Source: Apostichopus japonicus
Taxonomy: Eukaryota; Echinodermata; Holothuroidea; Aspidochirotida; Stichopodidae
Direction: 5' to 3'
DNA: 64,000 nucleotides
Assembly (NCBI RefSeq): GCF_037975245.1
Contig: NC_092563.1
Location: 16,366,594 to 16,430,593, forward strand
The notes beneath the pieces were generated by a model. The model ran no database searches, was not told the origin of the DNA, and saw only the letters and a program-made list of their open reading frames with translations. The stretch's first letter is position 1, and the number at the start of each line of letters is the position of its first letter. A program made the translations under genes and the position numbers. Positions 36,474 through 49,740 of this stretch are shown here, piece after piece.

Positions 36474-39374
36474 TGTTACAATGATGAACTTTAATCATGT
36501 GAATCATGGTTACTAAACTGAAAGCCGAAAATCATGAGAAAACATCTTTTAAGATATATTTTAATTACTATCACTGATGATATATCATGTGATTTTATTT
36601 CATGGTAAAAGTGCTTTTTATATTTTTACGCATATTTATTATATATTGACACGTGCAATAAAAAATTTAAGTTAAGAGAAAAAAATTAAACAACGTTTCG
36701 TAATGTCATTTTTGCTCTTATTGAAGTATTTAGGCTATATATCTTTACCATCTACTTTGGGATTAAGCACACAGATGTATTATACCCTATAAGACCATTC
36801 ACCTATTATTCCCTAGTAATAGTATTATTCCCTATAAGACCATTTTTGCTCTTATTGAATTATGTATATATGTTTACCATCTACTTTGGGGGACTAGAAG
36901 CACACAGATGTATTATACCCTACAAGACCATTCACGATAAATTAGCTTACCTACACTTGATGACGTCATTGGCAGTATGTTAGCATACAGAGTAACCAGG
37001 TACCTTGACGGGTTGTAGCGATCAGCCGCAGTTATAAGGATCATTGGTGTCAGTGAAGTCGGAAATAAATTCTTCAATTCGTGGTTTTGTTCAAAACAGT
37101 AACACAGAAGTAGGCCAAGCGAAAAACAGTGAAAGGGGAAACGTTCACGCAAACCCATCCCATACTTATTCAAACTTACAAACGCACAACGCATAAAAGC
37201 GCCAACTTGATTACTGAGGTTGTATGCCTGCTACCCCCACCCCCACCCCACCCCTACAATTTGAAGTGGCTTCAACAACCCCACGATTACACCTCCTTCA
37301 TTTGAAAATCCTGGATCCGGCCCTGGTACACTTTTGCGGGAAATCCTTTAGTGTCGCAATTCCAGTTTTATTCATTTCTCAATCACAAACATAGGCAGAG
37401 TGTTAGTTAATTCTTTAACAAATATCATTATAGAAGGCAAGGAATCCCTTTTAGGTATTTTAACATCTAATTGTACATCACTGAAGATCACACTCTCCTT
37501 TAATTTTGTAAAACAATAGTGTAAATGCCGCCTACATTTCAACTGCCATGAATTTTCAACCAACACATTTAGTTCAATTCCGTTCACTAATTAAGGAATA
37601 TTCGCCGAACAAACGTAGCTATGCACATATGCAACAAACATATAGCTTAACACAGGTTTACTCGTGAGCTAAATTAAAAATGTAAACTATAATGGACCTA
37701 ATAAGCATCCGTACATTTTTATCTCAGATTTTGAATTCTAATGTATTTATCTGATCATTTAATGACTTCTCAATTTCGTTTCATTTATAAATGAAAGAGT
37801 ATTGAAGAAAAATCACCAACCCTTTTTCTCGTACATTTTCACGTTAGGCTCTCTCGTACACAGTGAACAGTCGAAGATAACATTAGGTTCAAATATTCTC
37901 AAATAGTACCCCACAAGTCCATCTCAAACGTATACACACACAAACAGGTTTCTACGGTGTCCTATATATGCCATTTAGTTAATGAAAGCCCACATTGTCA
38001 TATGTATATGCTCTGTTTCTGTTCCATAATTTTGAATCGGTTTTCTACTATAATGGTTTCTTATTTAGTTGTTGGGTGTTCTTTTAGTTTAGGGTTGTTG
38101 GTGTCTTTCAAGGGGAAAACCCTGCAGAATGTGAACTCAAAACATACATTGGGTTATTACGTGAGTTCAAATGTGAACTTCAGTGGGAATGAGTTCCATG
38201 TTGTTTTGTAAGGTTTTTATTAAGTTAGTGAGGCTTACCAATTAAAGCTATTAAATTAGGTGATTTTTATAGTTGGTTTGTCTTCCTTGTCAGTTACATA
38301 CGTTAAAAACAATATGGTCATGTTTTACTTCTTTTTTTCGCCCTAACTTTGTGGTCCTGCTCATAAATCTAAAAAGGTGGAACCAACTTCAATTTCATGG
38401 CGCAAAAGTGAAAAAAAATGATAAAATCGTAAACATTAAGCAATCCATACTATCAACGAGGCCTGAGGCAGGAATAATTTTAACAAAAATATGATCACCC
38501 TTCACGAAACCATTTGGAGTAAAATAAAAATCATTAATACTGTATACAGTTCCAAATACATTTCTTATGGAGTTAAGTAAATTTCCGAACAATTAATTAA
38601 CAAAAAAAGAAGCTATATTTTGTCATTTTAATGGGTCTACAGACTAGGGCCAATGACATACCGCAAAGCGAAACTACTATTTTACCATCTTAAAAAATAA
38701 TATTAACAATAATAAGAACAAAATGTGAAATCGGGTTTTATGAGGTACCAGAAGGCCATGTTTTGTTACTGTAATTTAGTGTAATATCCCCTAAACATAT
38801 TTTTAACACCATATCAGAAATACGGAAAACCAGTTTCACAAAATGAACATATATTAATAAGAATGCCAATGCGTATACGCACAACTTGGTTTCTTCATTC
38901 AGTGTATACGAACGCGCTGAAGCTAATTTTACAGTCAAAAGCGTAAGTCTGAAGACGCGCGCGTGCACTGTTTGTGTGTAGGAAGTATCAGAGTTATCAA
39001 TCTAGCGCCTTCGACGCTATACATAATCTTTGGATGGATCATTGTACCACTTATCACAGAAATGGTACAGCGCCCAGAATAAGAAGTCTCTGGAAAAATG
39101 AGCATCAAATGCGTATGAATTTTGCGTGCGCTTTTTAAACGGACGTCTTTATTGTGGAACAACGCCTCAGTGCAGCTAATCCCTATACTTAATGTAATAT
39201 CGACAGGCAAATGCGCGCGTCTAAATTTTGTTGATCAAAATAGATTCACGCATTTTAAATGCACTAAACATGTTTTAATGTTCACTTCCATACATAATTT
39301 CATGTGACAGAACGGACACTTTGGGGCAGATCTAACTGTAATAATATGTAACGCTTCTCTTCGGATATCAAATC

Positions 39375-42300
39375 ATGTTTTATCTTCAAGATTTATTAGA
39401 TTGGACATTTCTAGGTGCGCCAATGGATCAGTATTACGTAATAATTAAATGCAGTCAACTCTGCACTGTAGTGACCCATTGTTTCACCATAATGGAAGCT
39501 AACCATGGACCATGTTTACATCTAGTGATGTCAACATTACTTTACATTGCGAACAAAGCGATTTGTTTATCGAAAAACTACTTTCATCTTTTACGAGATT
39601 CCTTCATCTTCTTGGATAATATTGGTAAGTTGGACACCCTATTTCTTAGAAGTTTCGTTTTCCAAAATGAATACAATAGTTATCGTCCTGTATAAAGTTT
39701 AGTTGTAGAATAAAAAGGGGAAAATTTACCTCCATTAATGTAGCTAGGCATCCGGTATATTGACAGTGGTATAGGGTACCATAGAGAGGTACGTTATCTT
39801 ATATTAAGTGCAAAGAAGTAAATATGTAAACGTTAAATCATCTCATATACGCAACTTTGGTAAGCTTTCGTCTGTCATAATAGAATAATAAAGTGACATT
39901 ACATTTTGCAAACACCCGATCATAATCATACTGCTCAGGTACTCACATATTCCCTGTTTATCGTTTTCAGTTTATCATGGGAAGAAAACTTTTCAGAAGA
40001 AGACAAGTGAAGAACAAGCAGAACCGCCAACGAGGAAGGTACGTGATAACTCTTCATATTATTTGAGTGATTTTGTCAGTAATTCGATCGTTGATAATGA
40101 CGTAATCATATCAAATCTTGAGAGGTGCAGGGGAGGAGGTAGAAGAGTTCGTTTACCTCGAATTAGGAAAATCTCTTACTCTACCGATAGGACTAGAACT
40201 TCGCCCAATTAGAATTACATGTGAAAGAATGATCTTTAACAACCCACCCTCTGCTTCCCATTAGAGCATTATAGACTGCGAGATACAAACAAGGAAATTA
40301 CAATCTTCAAAAGATACATTTTTGTAATGAAATTGCTACTTTGACCTAAGCCTATCCTATACGCATGATCACATAATTGTATATATTCTGTAGTAAATTG
40401 TACAATTCATTATTTTAGTAGATCTTGGTGATTGTTGGACTTTAAACAACTTAACCTAATTGTAAATCACTTAAAGGACTTTTATAACCATCTCTTTTGC
40501 AAAGTAGTACAATTTTAAGATTTAGTTAAATTTGCGACTCTTTTCAAACTTATTTCAACCTGAGGAAAACAATATATCTTTAAGATCTTACAATTTAACA
40601 TATTTAACGTCCACAGACGTTCAACTTTGAACACGATCTTCTGGTGGTTCGCTTGTTTGAGGTCTTCAGAGCAAGATGGTACCTCCACTGATGTATCCCA
40701 GAATGCATCTACCATTGACTCATACACGTCATCTGGAGGTTCCTGCTCTGTCAGTGATAGTGAAATTATCAAAGCCGATCATCCAAGTGACGTCACTATC
40801 TCAATTGACGATCCCTGCACGGGATCCCAGCTAAGGTGTGTAATAGTCACAAGTAATTTCAATCTAAGGAGCTGCTTTGTCCAATGGCAGAACCACATGA
40901 CTTATCCCCTCCCTACCCCCTCCCCCACCCCCACCCCAATCCCAACCACTCCCACGTAACTTCCATCCTTCCTATAAACTATAAAAGCCGTTATTTCATT
41001 CTTCTTCTTTTTTAGCTTTAGAAACATTAGATGTAAGATCTAAATTAAAGTTTATGCTTTACTGATATTAATTCATAACCACTGATGATCAAAACAGAAA
41101 CAACGTTGGCTATAATAGAAATGTTTAATCAACAAAATACATTGATTTAGGACAATTATAGGCTAGGTTTGAATAATCGTTTAATATATGAATATGTGTA
41201 TTAGTTCATTGTACTGAAGGAAACGTTGTTTTGAATGTGTTATTGCAGGCGCGTAGCCGGGAATTTGCCAAGGGAGGGGCGAAACTGTAGATTCGGCATT
41301 GAAAACTATCTAAGCGTAGCGCCACCATGATTGGCGCGAAGCGTTGAAGAAAATTTTGGCTTAGAATGCCTCCCAGATCGCTGGAAAAGGCACTTCCCAG
41401 GCCTTGTAAGTTGCATCTTAGCATTTTCTCTTTTGAAAATACTAGCGATATCATAAAAACACTAAAAAAAAAAAATTATGCTCAAGGGGGGGGGCGGCTG
41501 CCCCCTTCGCCCCCCCCCCCCCCCCTTGGCTACGCGCCTGTGTTATTGTCGATATCTCTCTCTTTGTAAACCATCTTTCGCTTCATAACAAGTTCAGCTG
41601 TATGGGTAGAAAGTGAGGGGCAGGAGGTAGGGGAAGCGGCAATTTTCAACAGAATATGAAAGGCTAACCTATATGTTGGTTACTTTTGGTAACGCGATGG
41701 TACGAACACGAAGACTTTTGTCACTTTGACCGCCCCAACCAAGTCAATGGTGAATTCACGAAGAAGTCATTCTGTATATGGTCAAATACTTCCGTCAAAA
41801 ATATCTTTCAAATAGCTATACAATAAGAATTGTTTATTACTCCTCAGCTCACAAGACACTAAATCCAGTGATGAGCTTCACGTATCCTCTGTCTGTGAGA
41901 GGATGGGACTTTCTAATGTTCCCTACATCCCTCCAAGAGATCTGGAAGAGGTCGAGGATGAGTGGGGTATGCCCATCTTTCTAGGAGGAGGTGGTAATGG
42001 GGCTGTACAACTGATGAGAATCAAACCAACTCAAGTACTTTGTGCAGTCAAGACTCAGTACAAACATCTGAATGAAGAAACTGCCGGTCAGGTGAATAAA
42101 CCTATAACTCATTTACATTATAACTAAATTTGTAGTTATGATATACGTAAATTTGAAATTAAAGCAGCTGTTTTTCTTTTTATTTCACCATATATTATTT
42201 TTATATTAGCTTGATTATGACTTTCCAGAATTTCAGTTAAAACTCTGTCTTATTGCAGCAAGAATTTGATAGAAATTTGCTTTTTGGTTTGTTTAGCATT

Positions 42301-43072
42301 TTGTGGCTTTCATATTTGTATGGTATTATTTTCCTCTCTTTTTCAGAACTTTGCAAGCGAGGTGAGAGTTTTGAAAGCATTACAAGGCTTACAGTGCATT
42401 CCAACATTTTTCGGCGTCACTTTGCCACAAGACGATGGACCTTTTCCCGCCATAGTGCAAGAGTTCGTCAGAAACGGTCAATCGTACACTGCAACGTCAC
42501 TCTATGATGCCACAGAAAAGTGTCTTATCACAAAAGATAATTATTTACAGGTGGCGATGGATATCTGTTTGGCTCTGAGGGACATGCACGACAGATATTG
42601 GTTGCATTGTGACATCAAATCGGACAACATTATGTTGCAGACATCGAGTGTCGCACACGACACTGAGAACCTCTGGGATGACGTCGACAGCGTTGCATCA
42701 TGGGAACCAACTCAGGACATATATCCTACTGAGTCAAATCCAAACTTCAAAATTAAATTGATTGATTTTGGATTGACATTAAACATGAGTGATCAAGAAC
42801 AATATTTAAAATTCACCGACGAAAGACAAGCCGAGGTGTTGAAGAACTCCATTCATGTTGCACCGGAAGTAATCACAGGTCAAAGGCCATTCAGCAAAGC
42901 TTCTGATGTATTTTCCATCGGCCGCGTCCTGAAAGACCTGAGTGTCGTCGGAGACGACTTTCTGATGCGTCTTGGAGATCAATGTATGAAACCTAATCCA
43001 GATGAAAGACCAAAACTGGATGACGTCATAGATATTATAAATGGCAGGATACAGAGTGTGAAGATACCTTAA
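39375..43072 (+). CDS. non-RD protein kinase, paralogue C
   Basis: Exons 39375-39624 (upstream exon), 39971-40038 (ATG 39977), 40617-40835, 41848-42091, 42347-43072; 416 residues and fully open. The intron 3 donor is GTGTGT and the intron 4 donor GTGAAT, slightly weaker than in the other copies. Intron 3 contains the MITE at 41246. The kinase motifs match A; C-specific changes include RDMHDRYW (others HSRYW), NMSDQEQ and INGRIQS. The upstream exon encodes MFYLQDLLDWTFLGAP, different from A/B at several residues and shared with D. Confidence 0.85.
41246..41540. mobile_element. MITE with 13-bp TIRs and 8-bp target duplication (palindromic-core family)
   Basis: Termini CAGGCGCGTAGCC and GGCTACGCGCCTG are perfect inverted repeats. 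TGTTATTG at 41238-41245 is repeated at 41541-41548. Unit A lacks the insertion at the corresponding point. The core AAGCGTAGCGCCACCATGA/TTGGCGCGAAGCG relates it to the elements at 7738, 18273 and 18780. Intronic in kinase C. Confidence 0.9.
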
Positions 43073-43959
43073 TGTTACAATGATGAGCTTTAATCATGTG
43101 AATCATGGTTACTAAACTGAAAGCCGAAAATCATGAGAAAACATCTTTTAAGACATATTTTAATTACTATCACTGATGATATATCATGTGATTTTATTTC
43201 ATGGTAAAAGTGCTTTTTATATTTTTACTCATATTTATTATATTTTGACACGTGCAATAAAAAATTAAACAACGTTTCGTAATGTCATTTTTGCTCTTAT
43301 TGAAGTATTTAGGCTATATATCTTTACCATCTACTTTGGGATTAAGCACATAGATGTATTATACCCTATAAGACCATTCACCTATTATTCCCTAGTAATA
43401 GTATTATTCCCTATAAGACCATTTTTGCTCTTATTGAATTATGTATATATGTTTACCATCTACTTTGGGGGACTATAAGCACACAGATGTATTATACCCT
43501 ACAAGACCATTCACGATAAATTAGCTTACCTACACTTGATGACGTCATTGGCAGTATGTTAGCATACAGAGTAACCAGGTACCTTGACGGGTTGTACCGA
43601 TCAGCCGCAGTTATAATGATCATTGGTGTCAGTGAAGTCGGAAATAAATTCTTCAATTCGTGGTTTTGTTCAAAACAGTAACACAGAAGTAGGCCAAGCG
43701 AAAAACAGTGAAAGGGGGAAACGTTCACGCAAACCCATCCCATACTTATTCAAACTTACAAACGCACAACGCATAAAAGCGCCAACTTGATTACTGAGGT
43801 TGTATGCCTGCTACCCCCACCCCCACCCCACCCCTACAATTTGAAGTGGCTTCAACAACCCCACGATTACACCTCCTTCATTTGAAAATCCTGGATCCGG
43901 CCCTGGTACACTTTTGCGGGAAATCCTTTAGTGTCGCAATTCCAGTTTTATTCATTTCT

Positions 43960-46900
43960 CAATCACAAACATAGGCAGAGTGTTAGTAAATTCTTTAACA
44001 AATATCATTATAGAAGGCAAGGAATCCCTTTTAGGTATTTTAACATCTAATTGTACATCACTGAAGATCACACTCTCCTTTAATTTTGTAAAGCAATAGT
44101 GTAAATGCCGCCTACATTTCAACTGACATGAATTTTCAACCAACACATTTAGTTCAATTCCGTTCACTAATTAAGGAATATTCGCCGAACAAACGTAGCT
44201 ATGCACATATGCAACAAACATATAGCTTAACAGGGTTACTCGTGAGCTAAATTAAAAATGTAAACTATAATGGACATAATAAGCATCCGTACAGACATCG
44301 TTTTTCCGATTATATTCCATTTCCATGACAATGTTTCTTCCATTTTTATCTTAGATTTTTAATTCTAATGTATTTATCTGATCATTTAATGACTTCTCAA
44401 TTTCGTTACATTTATAAATGAAAGAGTATTGAAGAAAAATCACCAACCCTTTTTCTCGTACATTTTCACGTTAGGCTCTCTCGTACACAGTGAACAGTCG
44501 AAGATAACATTAGGTTCAAATATTCTCAAATAGTACCCCACAAGTCCATCTCAAACGTATACACACACAAACAGGTTTCTACGGTGTCCTATATATGCCA
44601 TTTAGTTAATGAAAGCCCACATTGTCATATGTATATGCTCTGTTTCTGTTCCATAATTTTGAATCGGTTTTCTACTATAATGTTTTCTTATTTAGTTGTT
44701 GGGTGTTCTTTTAGTTTAGGGTTGTTGGTGTTTTTCAAGGGGAAAACCCTGCAGATTGTGAACTCAAAACATACATTGGGTTATTACGTGAGTTCAAATG
44801 TGAACTTCAGTGGGAATGAGTTCCATGTTGTTTTGTAAGGTTTTTATTAAGTTAGTGAGGCTTACCAATTAAAGCTATTAAATTAGGTGATTTTTATAGT
44901 TGGTTTGTCTTCCTTGTCAGTTACATACGTTAAAAACAATATGGTCATGTTTTACTCCTTTTTTCGCCCTAACTTTGTGGTCCTGCTCATAAATCTAAAA
45001 AGGTGGAACCAACTTCAATTTCATGGCGCAAAAGTGAAAAAAAAATGATAAAATCGTAAACATTAAGCAATCCATACTATCAACGAGGCCTGAGGCAGTA
45101 ATAATTTTAACAAAAATATGATCAACCTTCACGAAACCATTTGGAGTAAAATAAAAATCATTAATATTGTATACAGTTCCAAATACATTTCTTATGGAGT
45201 TAAGTAAATTTCCGAACAATTAATTAACAAAAAAAGAAGCTATATTTGTCATTTTAATGGGTCTACAGACTAGGGCCAATGACATACCGCAAAGCGAAAC
45301 TACTATTTTACCATCTTAAAAAATAATATTAACAATAATAAGAACAAAATGTGAAATCGGGTTTTATGAGGTACCAGAAGGCCATGTTTTGTTACTGTAA
45401 TTAAGTGTAATATCCCCTAAACATATTTTTAACACCATATCAGAAATACGGAAAACCAGTTTCACAAAATGAACAAATATTAATAAGAATGTCAATGCGT
45501 ATACGCACAACTTGGTTTCTTCATTCAGTGTATACGAACGCGCTGAAGCTAATTTTACAGTCAAAAGCGTAAGTCTGAAGACGCGCGCGTGCACTGTTTG
45601 TGTGTAGGAAGTATCAGAGTTATCAATCTAGCGCCTTCGACGCTATACATAATCTTTGGATGGATCATTGTACCACTTATCACAGAAATGGTACAGCGCC
45701 CAGAATAAGAAGTCTCTGGAAAAATGCGCATCAAATGCGTATGAATTTTGCGTGCGCTTTTTAAACGGACGTCTTTATTGTGGAACAACGCCTCAGTGCA
45801 GCTAATCCCTATACTTAATGTAATATCGACAGGCAAATGCGCGCGTCTAAATTTTGTTGATCAAAATAGATTCACGCATTTTAAATGCACTAAACATGTT
45901 TTAATGTTCACTTCCATACATAATTTCATGTGACAGAACGGACACTTTGGGGCAGATCTAACTGTAATAATATGTAACGCTTCTCTTCGGATATCAAATC
46001 ATGTTTTATCTTCAAGATTTAGATTGGACATTTCTAGGTGCGCCAATGGATCAGTATTACGTAATAATTAAATGCAGTCAACTCTGCACTGTAGTGACCC
46101 ATTGTTTCACCATAATGGAAGCTAACCATGGACCATGTTTACATCTAGTGATGTCAACATTACTTTACATTGCGAACAAAGCGATTTGTTTATCGAAAAA
46201 CTACTTTCATCTTTTACGAGATTCCTTCATCTTCTTGGATAATATTGGTAAGTTGGACACCCTATTTCTTAGAAGTTTCGTTTTCGAATATGAATACAAT
46301 AGTTATCGTCCTGTATAAAGTTTAGATGTAGAATAAAAAGGGGAAAATTTACCTCCATTAATGTAGCTAGGCATCCGGTATATTGACAGTGGTATAGGGT
46401 ACCATAGAGAGGTACGTTATCTTATATTAAGTGCAAAGAAGTAAATATGTAAACGTTAAATCATCTCATATACGCAACTTTGGTAAGCTTTCGTCTGTCC
46501 TAATAGAATAATAAAGTAACATCACGTTTGCTTACACCCGATCATAATCATAATGCTCAGGTACTCACATATTCCCTGTTTGTCGTTTTTTAGTTTATCA
46601 TGGGAAGAAAACTTTTCAGAAGAAGACAAGTGAAGAACAAGCAGAACCGCCAACGAGGAAGGTACGTGATAACTCTGTATATTATATTTAGTGATTATTG
46701 TCACAAAATCGATAGTGGATAATGAAGTAATCATATCAAATATTAAGAGGAGCAGGGGAGGAGGTATAGAAGAGCCTATAGAATTAGGAAAATCTCTTAA
46801 TATACCGATAGGACTAGAACTTCGCCCAATTAGAATTACAAGTGAAATATTCCTCTTTAACCACCCTCTGCTTCCCCTTTTGAGCAGTATAGACTGCGAG

Positions 46901-49740
46901 ATACAAACAAGGAAATTACAATCTTCAAAAGTTACATTTTTGTTGTGAAAATTGCTACTTTGACCTATAAGTCTATCCTATACGCATGATCACAGAATTA
47001 TATATGTATATATTTTGTAATAAATTGTACAATTCATTATTTTAGTAGATCTTGGTGAAATTGGACTTTAAACAACTTAACCTGATTGTGAATCCCTTAA
47101 AGGACTTTTATAACCATCTCTTTTCCAAAGTTATACAATTTTAAGTTTTAGTTAAAGTTGCGACTCTTTTCAAACTAATTTCAACCTGAGGAAACAATAT
47201 ATTTTTGAAGATACATATTTAACTTCCACAGACGTTCAACTTTGAACAAGATCTTCTGGTGGTTCGCTTGTTTGAGGTCTTCAGAGCAAGATGGTACCTC
47301 CACTGATGTATCCCAGGATGCATCTACCATTGACTCATATACGTCATCTGGAGGTTCCTGTTCTGTCAGTGATAGTGAAATTATCAAAGCCGATCATCCA
47401 AGTGACGTCACTATCTCCATTGACGATCCCTGCACTGGATCCTATCTAAGGTATGTAATAGTCGTATGTATTTTAAATCTAAAGGAGCTTTTGTTTCCGA
47501 AGGATGAAGCACATGACTAACCTCCTCCCCCCCCCCCCCACCCCCACCCAACCGCAACCACTCCCATGTAACTTCTATCCTTCCTTTAAACTAGAAAAGC
47601 CGTTATTTCACATTTCAACAGAATATGAAAGGGTAACCTATCTGTTGGCTAATTTTGGTAACGTGACGGTATACGAGCACGAAGACTTTTGTCACTTTGA
47701 CCGCCTCAAACAAGTCAATGGTGAATTCATGAAGAATATATACATGCTGTATATGGTCAAATACTTCCGTCAAAAATATCTTTCAAATAGCTACACAATA
47801 AGAATTGTTTATTACTCCTCAGCTCACAAGACACTAAATCTAGTGATGAGCTTTACGTCTCCTCTGTCTGTGAGAGGATGGGACTTTCTAATGTTCCCTA
47901 CATCCCTCCAGGAGATCTGGAAGAGGTTGAGGATGAGTGGGGTATGCCTATATTTCTAGGAGGAGGTGGTAATGGGGCTGTACAACTGATGAGAATCAAA
48001 TCAACTCAAGTACTTTGTGCAGTCAAGACACAGTACAAACATCTCAATGAAGAAACTGCCGGTCAGGTAAATAAACCATATAACTCATTTACATTATAAT
48101 TAAATTTGTAGTTATGATATACGTAAATTTGAAATTAAAGCAGCTGTTTTTCTTTTTATTTCACCATATATTATTTTTATATTAGCTTGATTATGACTTT
48201 CCAGAATTTCAGTTAAAACTCTGTCTAATTGCAGCAAGAATATGATAGAAATTTGCTTTTTGGTTTGTTTAGCATTTTGTGGCTTTCATATTTGTATGGT
48301 ATTATTTTCCTCTCTTTTTCAGAACTTTGCAAGCGAGGTGAGAGTTTTGAAAGCATTACAAGGCTTACAGTGCATTCCAACATTTTTCGGCGTCACTTTG
48401 CCACAAGACGATGGACCTTTTCCCGCCATAGTGCAAGAGTTCGTCAGAAACGGTCAATCGTACACTGCAACGTCACTCTATGATGCCACAGAAAAGTGTC
48501 TTATCACAAAAGATAATTATTTACAGGTGGCGATTGATATCTGTTTGGCTCTGAGGGACATGCACTCCAGATATTGGTTGCATTGTGACATCAAATCGGA
48601 CAACATTATGTTGCAGACATCGAGTGTCGCACACGACACTGTGAACCTCTGGGATGACGTCGACAGCGTTGCATCATGGGAACCAACTCAGGACATATAT
48701 CCTACTGAGTCAAATCCAAACTTCAAAATTAAATTGATTGATTTTGGTTTGACATTAAACATGAATGATCAAGAACAATATTTAAAATTCACCGACGAAA
48801 GACAAGCCGAGGTGTTGAAGAACTCCATTCATGTTGCACCGGAAGTAATCACAGGTCAAAGGCCATTCAGCAAAGCTTCTGATGTATTTTCCATCGGCCG
48901 CGTCCTGAAAGACCTGAGTGTCGTCGGAGACGACTTTCTGTTGAGTCTTGGAGATCAATGTATGAAACTAAATCCAGATGAAAGACCAAAACTGGATGAC
49001 GTCATAGACATTATAAATGTCAGGATACAGAGTGTGAAGAAACCTTAATGTTACAATGATGAACTTTAATCATGTGAATCATGGTTACTAAACTGAAAGC
49101 CGAAAATCACGAGAAAACATCTTTTAAGACATATTTTAATTACTATCACTGATGATATATCATGTAATTTTTATTTTCTTGTTAAAAGTGCTTTTTTATA
49201 TTTTTTTCGCATATTGCGCGAAAATACACCTTATTATATTTTGACACGTGCAATAATAAATTTAAGTTAAGAGAAAAAAATTAAACATCTTTTCGTAATG
49301 TCTTTTTTGCTCTTATTAAATTATGTATATATCTTTACCATCTACTTTGGGGACTACAAGCACACAAATTATACCCTATTGACCATTCACGGTGAATTAG
49401 CTTAACTACACTTGATGACGTCATTGGCAGTATGTTAGCATACAGAGTAACCAGGTACCATGACGGGTTGTACATATCAACTTCAGCTACGAGAATCATC
49501 ATTTCTTAAAATCCTAGTTCCGCCCCCCCCCCCGTATATGTTGGTGTGTGTGTGAGGGGGGGGGTCTTCCAGTGCAGGTTTTATTCATTGCTTAGTTCGA
49601 TACGTGTTTACATCATTGGATATTAAGACAAAGGTACGGGACTACATAAGCACCTAACCTGCACCCATGACATTCTCTTCTTCAATAACTCGATGAAACA
49701 CCACAACAGAAGTATTAGCAGATGCCAGAAAATGCAACAA
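43960..49740. repeat. segmental duplicate unit D
   Basis: Fourth unit. It is close to C upstream, but its 3' flank (49049-49740) aligns better with that of A (28341-29560), including TTAGTTCGATACGTGTTTAC. About 650 bases of intron 3 present in C are missing (join near 47610). Homology ends near 49740. The 2 kb ahead of exon 1 hold no gene. Confidence 0.88.
46001..49048 (+). CDS. non-RD protein kinase, paralogue D
   Basis: Exons 46001-46247 (upstream exon), 46594-46661 (ATG 46600), 47232-47450, 47823-48066, 48323-49048; 416 residues and open. The upstream exon is 3 bp shorter than in the other copies (MFYLQDLDWTFLG, one Leu lost), an in-frame change. Exon 2 uses a TAG acceptor after a T-run, against CAG in A-C. 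Kinase motifs are conserved; D-specific changes include TVNLWDD, LLSLGDQ and CMKLNPDERP. Intron 3 is the shortest of the four because of a deletion. Confidence 0.85.

Larger units (their letters stand above)
29690..37375. repeat. segmental duplicate unit B
   Basis: Second unit, collinear with A from AATCACATACATAGGCAGAG. It is longer than A because of the 795-bp foldback insertion at 31816, a larger minisatellite at 30709 and a local ~110-bp duplication in the 3' flank (about 36720-36930). No other gene is seen in the 3.4 kb ahead of its exon 1. Confidence 0.9.
37375..43960. repeat. segmental duplicate unit C
   Basis: Third unit. Its 5' half, including the 2 kb ahead of exon 1, is nearly identical to D, while its 3' flank (43073-43960) is nearly identical to the 3' flank of B (36474-37375). 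It lacks the minisatellite and carries a MITE in intron 3. No further gene is seen in 37375-39374. Confidence 0.9.

Noticed and set aside
47504-47959. 151-codon ORF in unit D
   Set aside because: It reads intron 3 and then exon 4 of kinase D in the wrong frame; it exists only because the intron is shortened in D.
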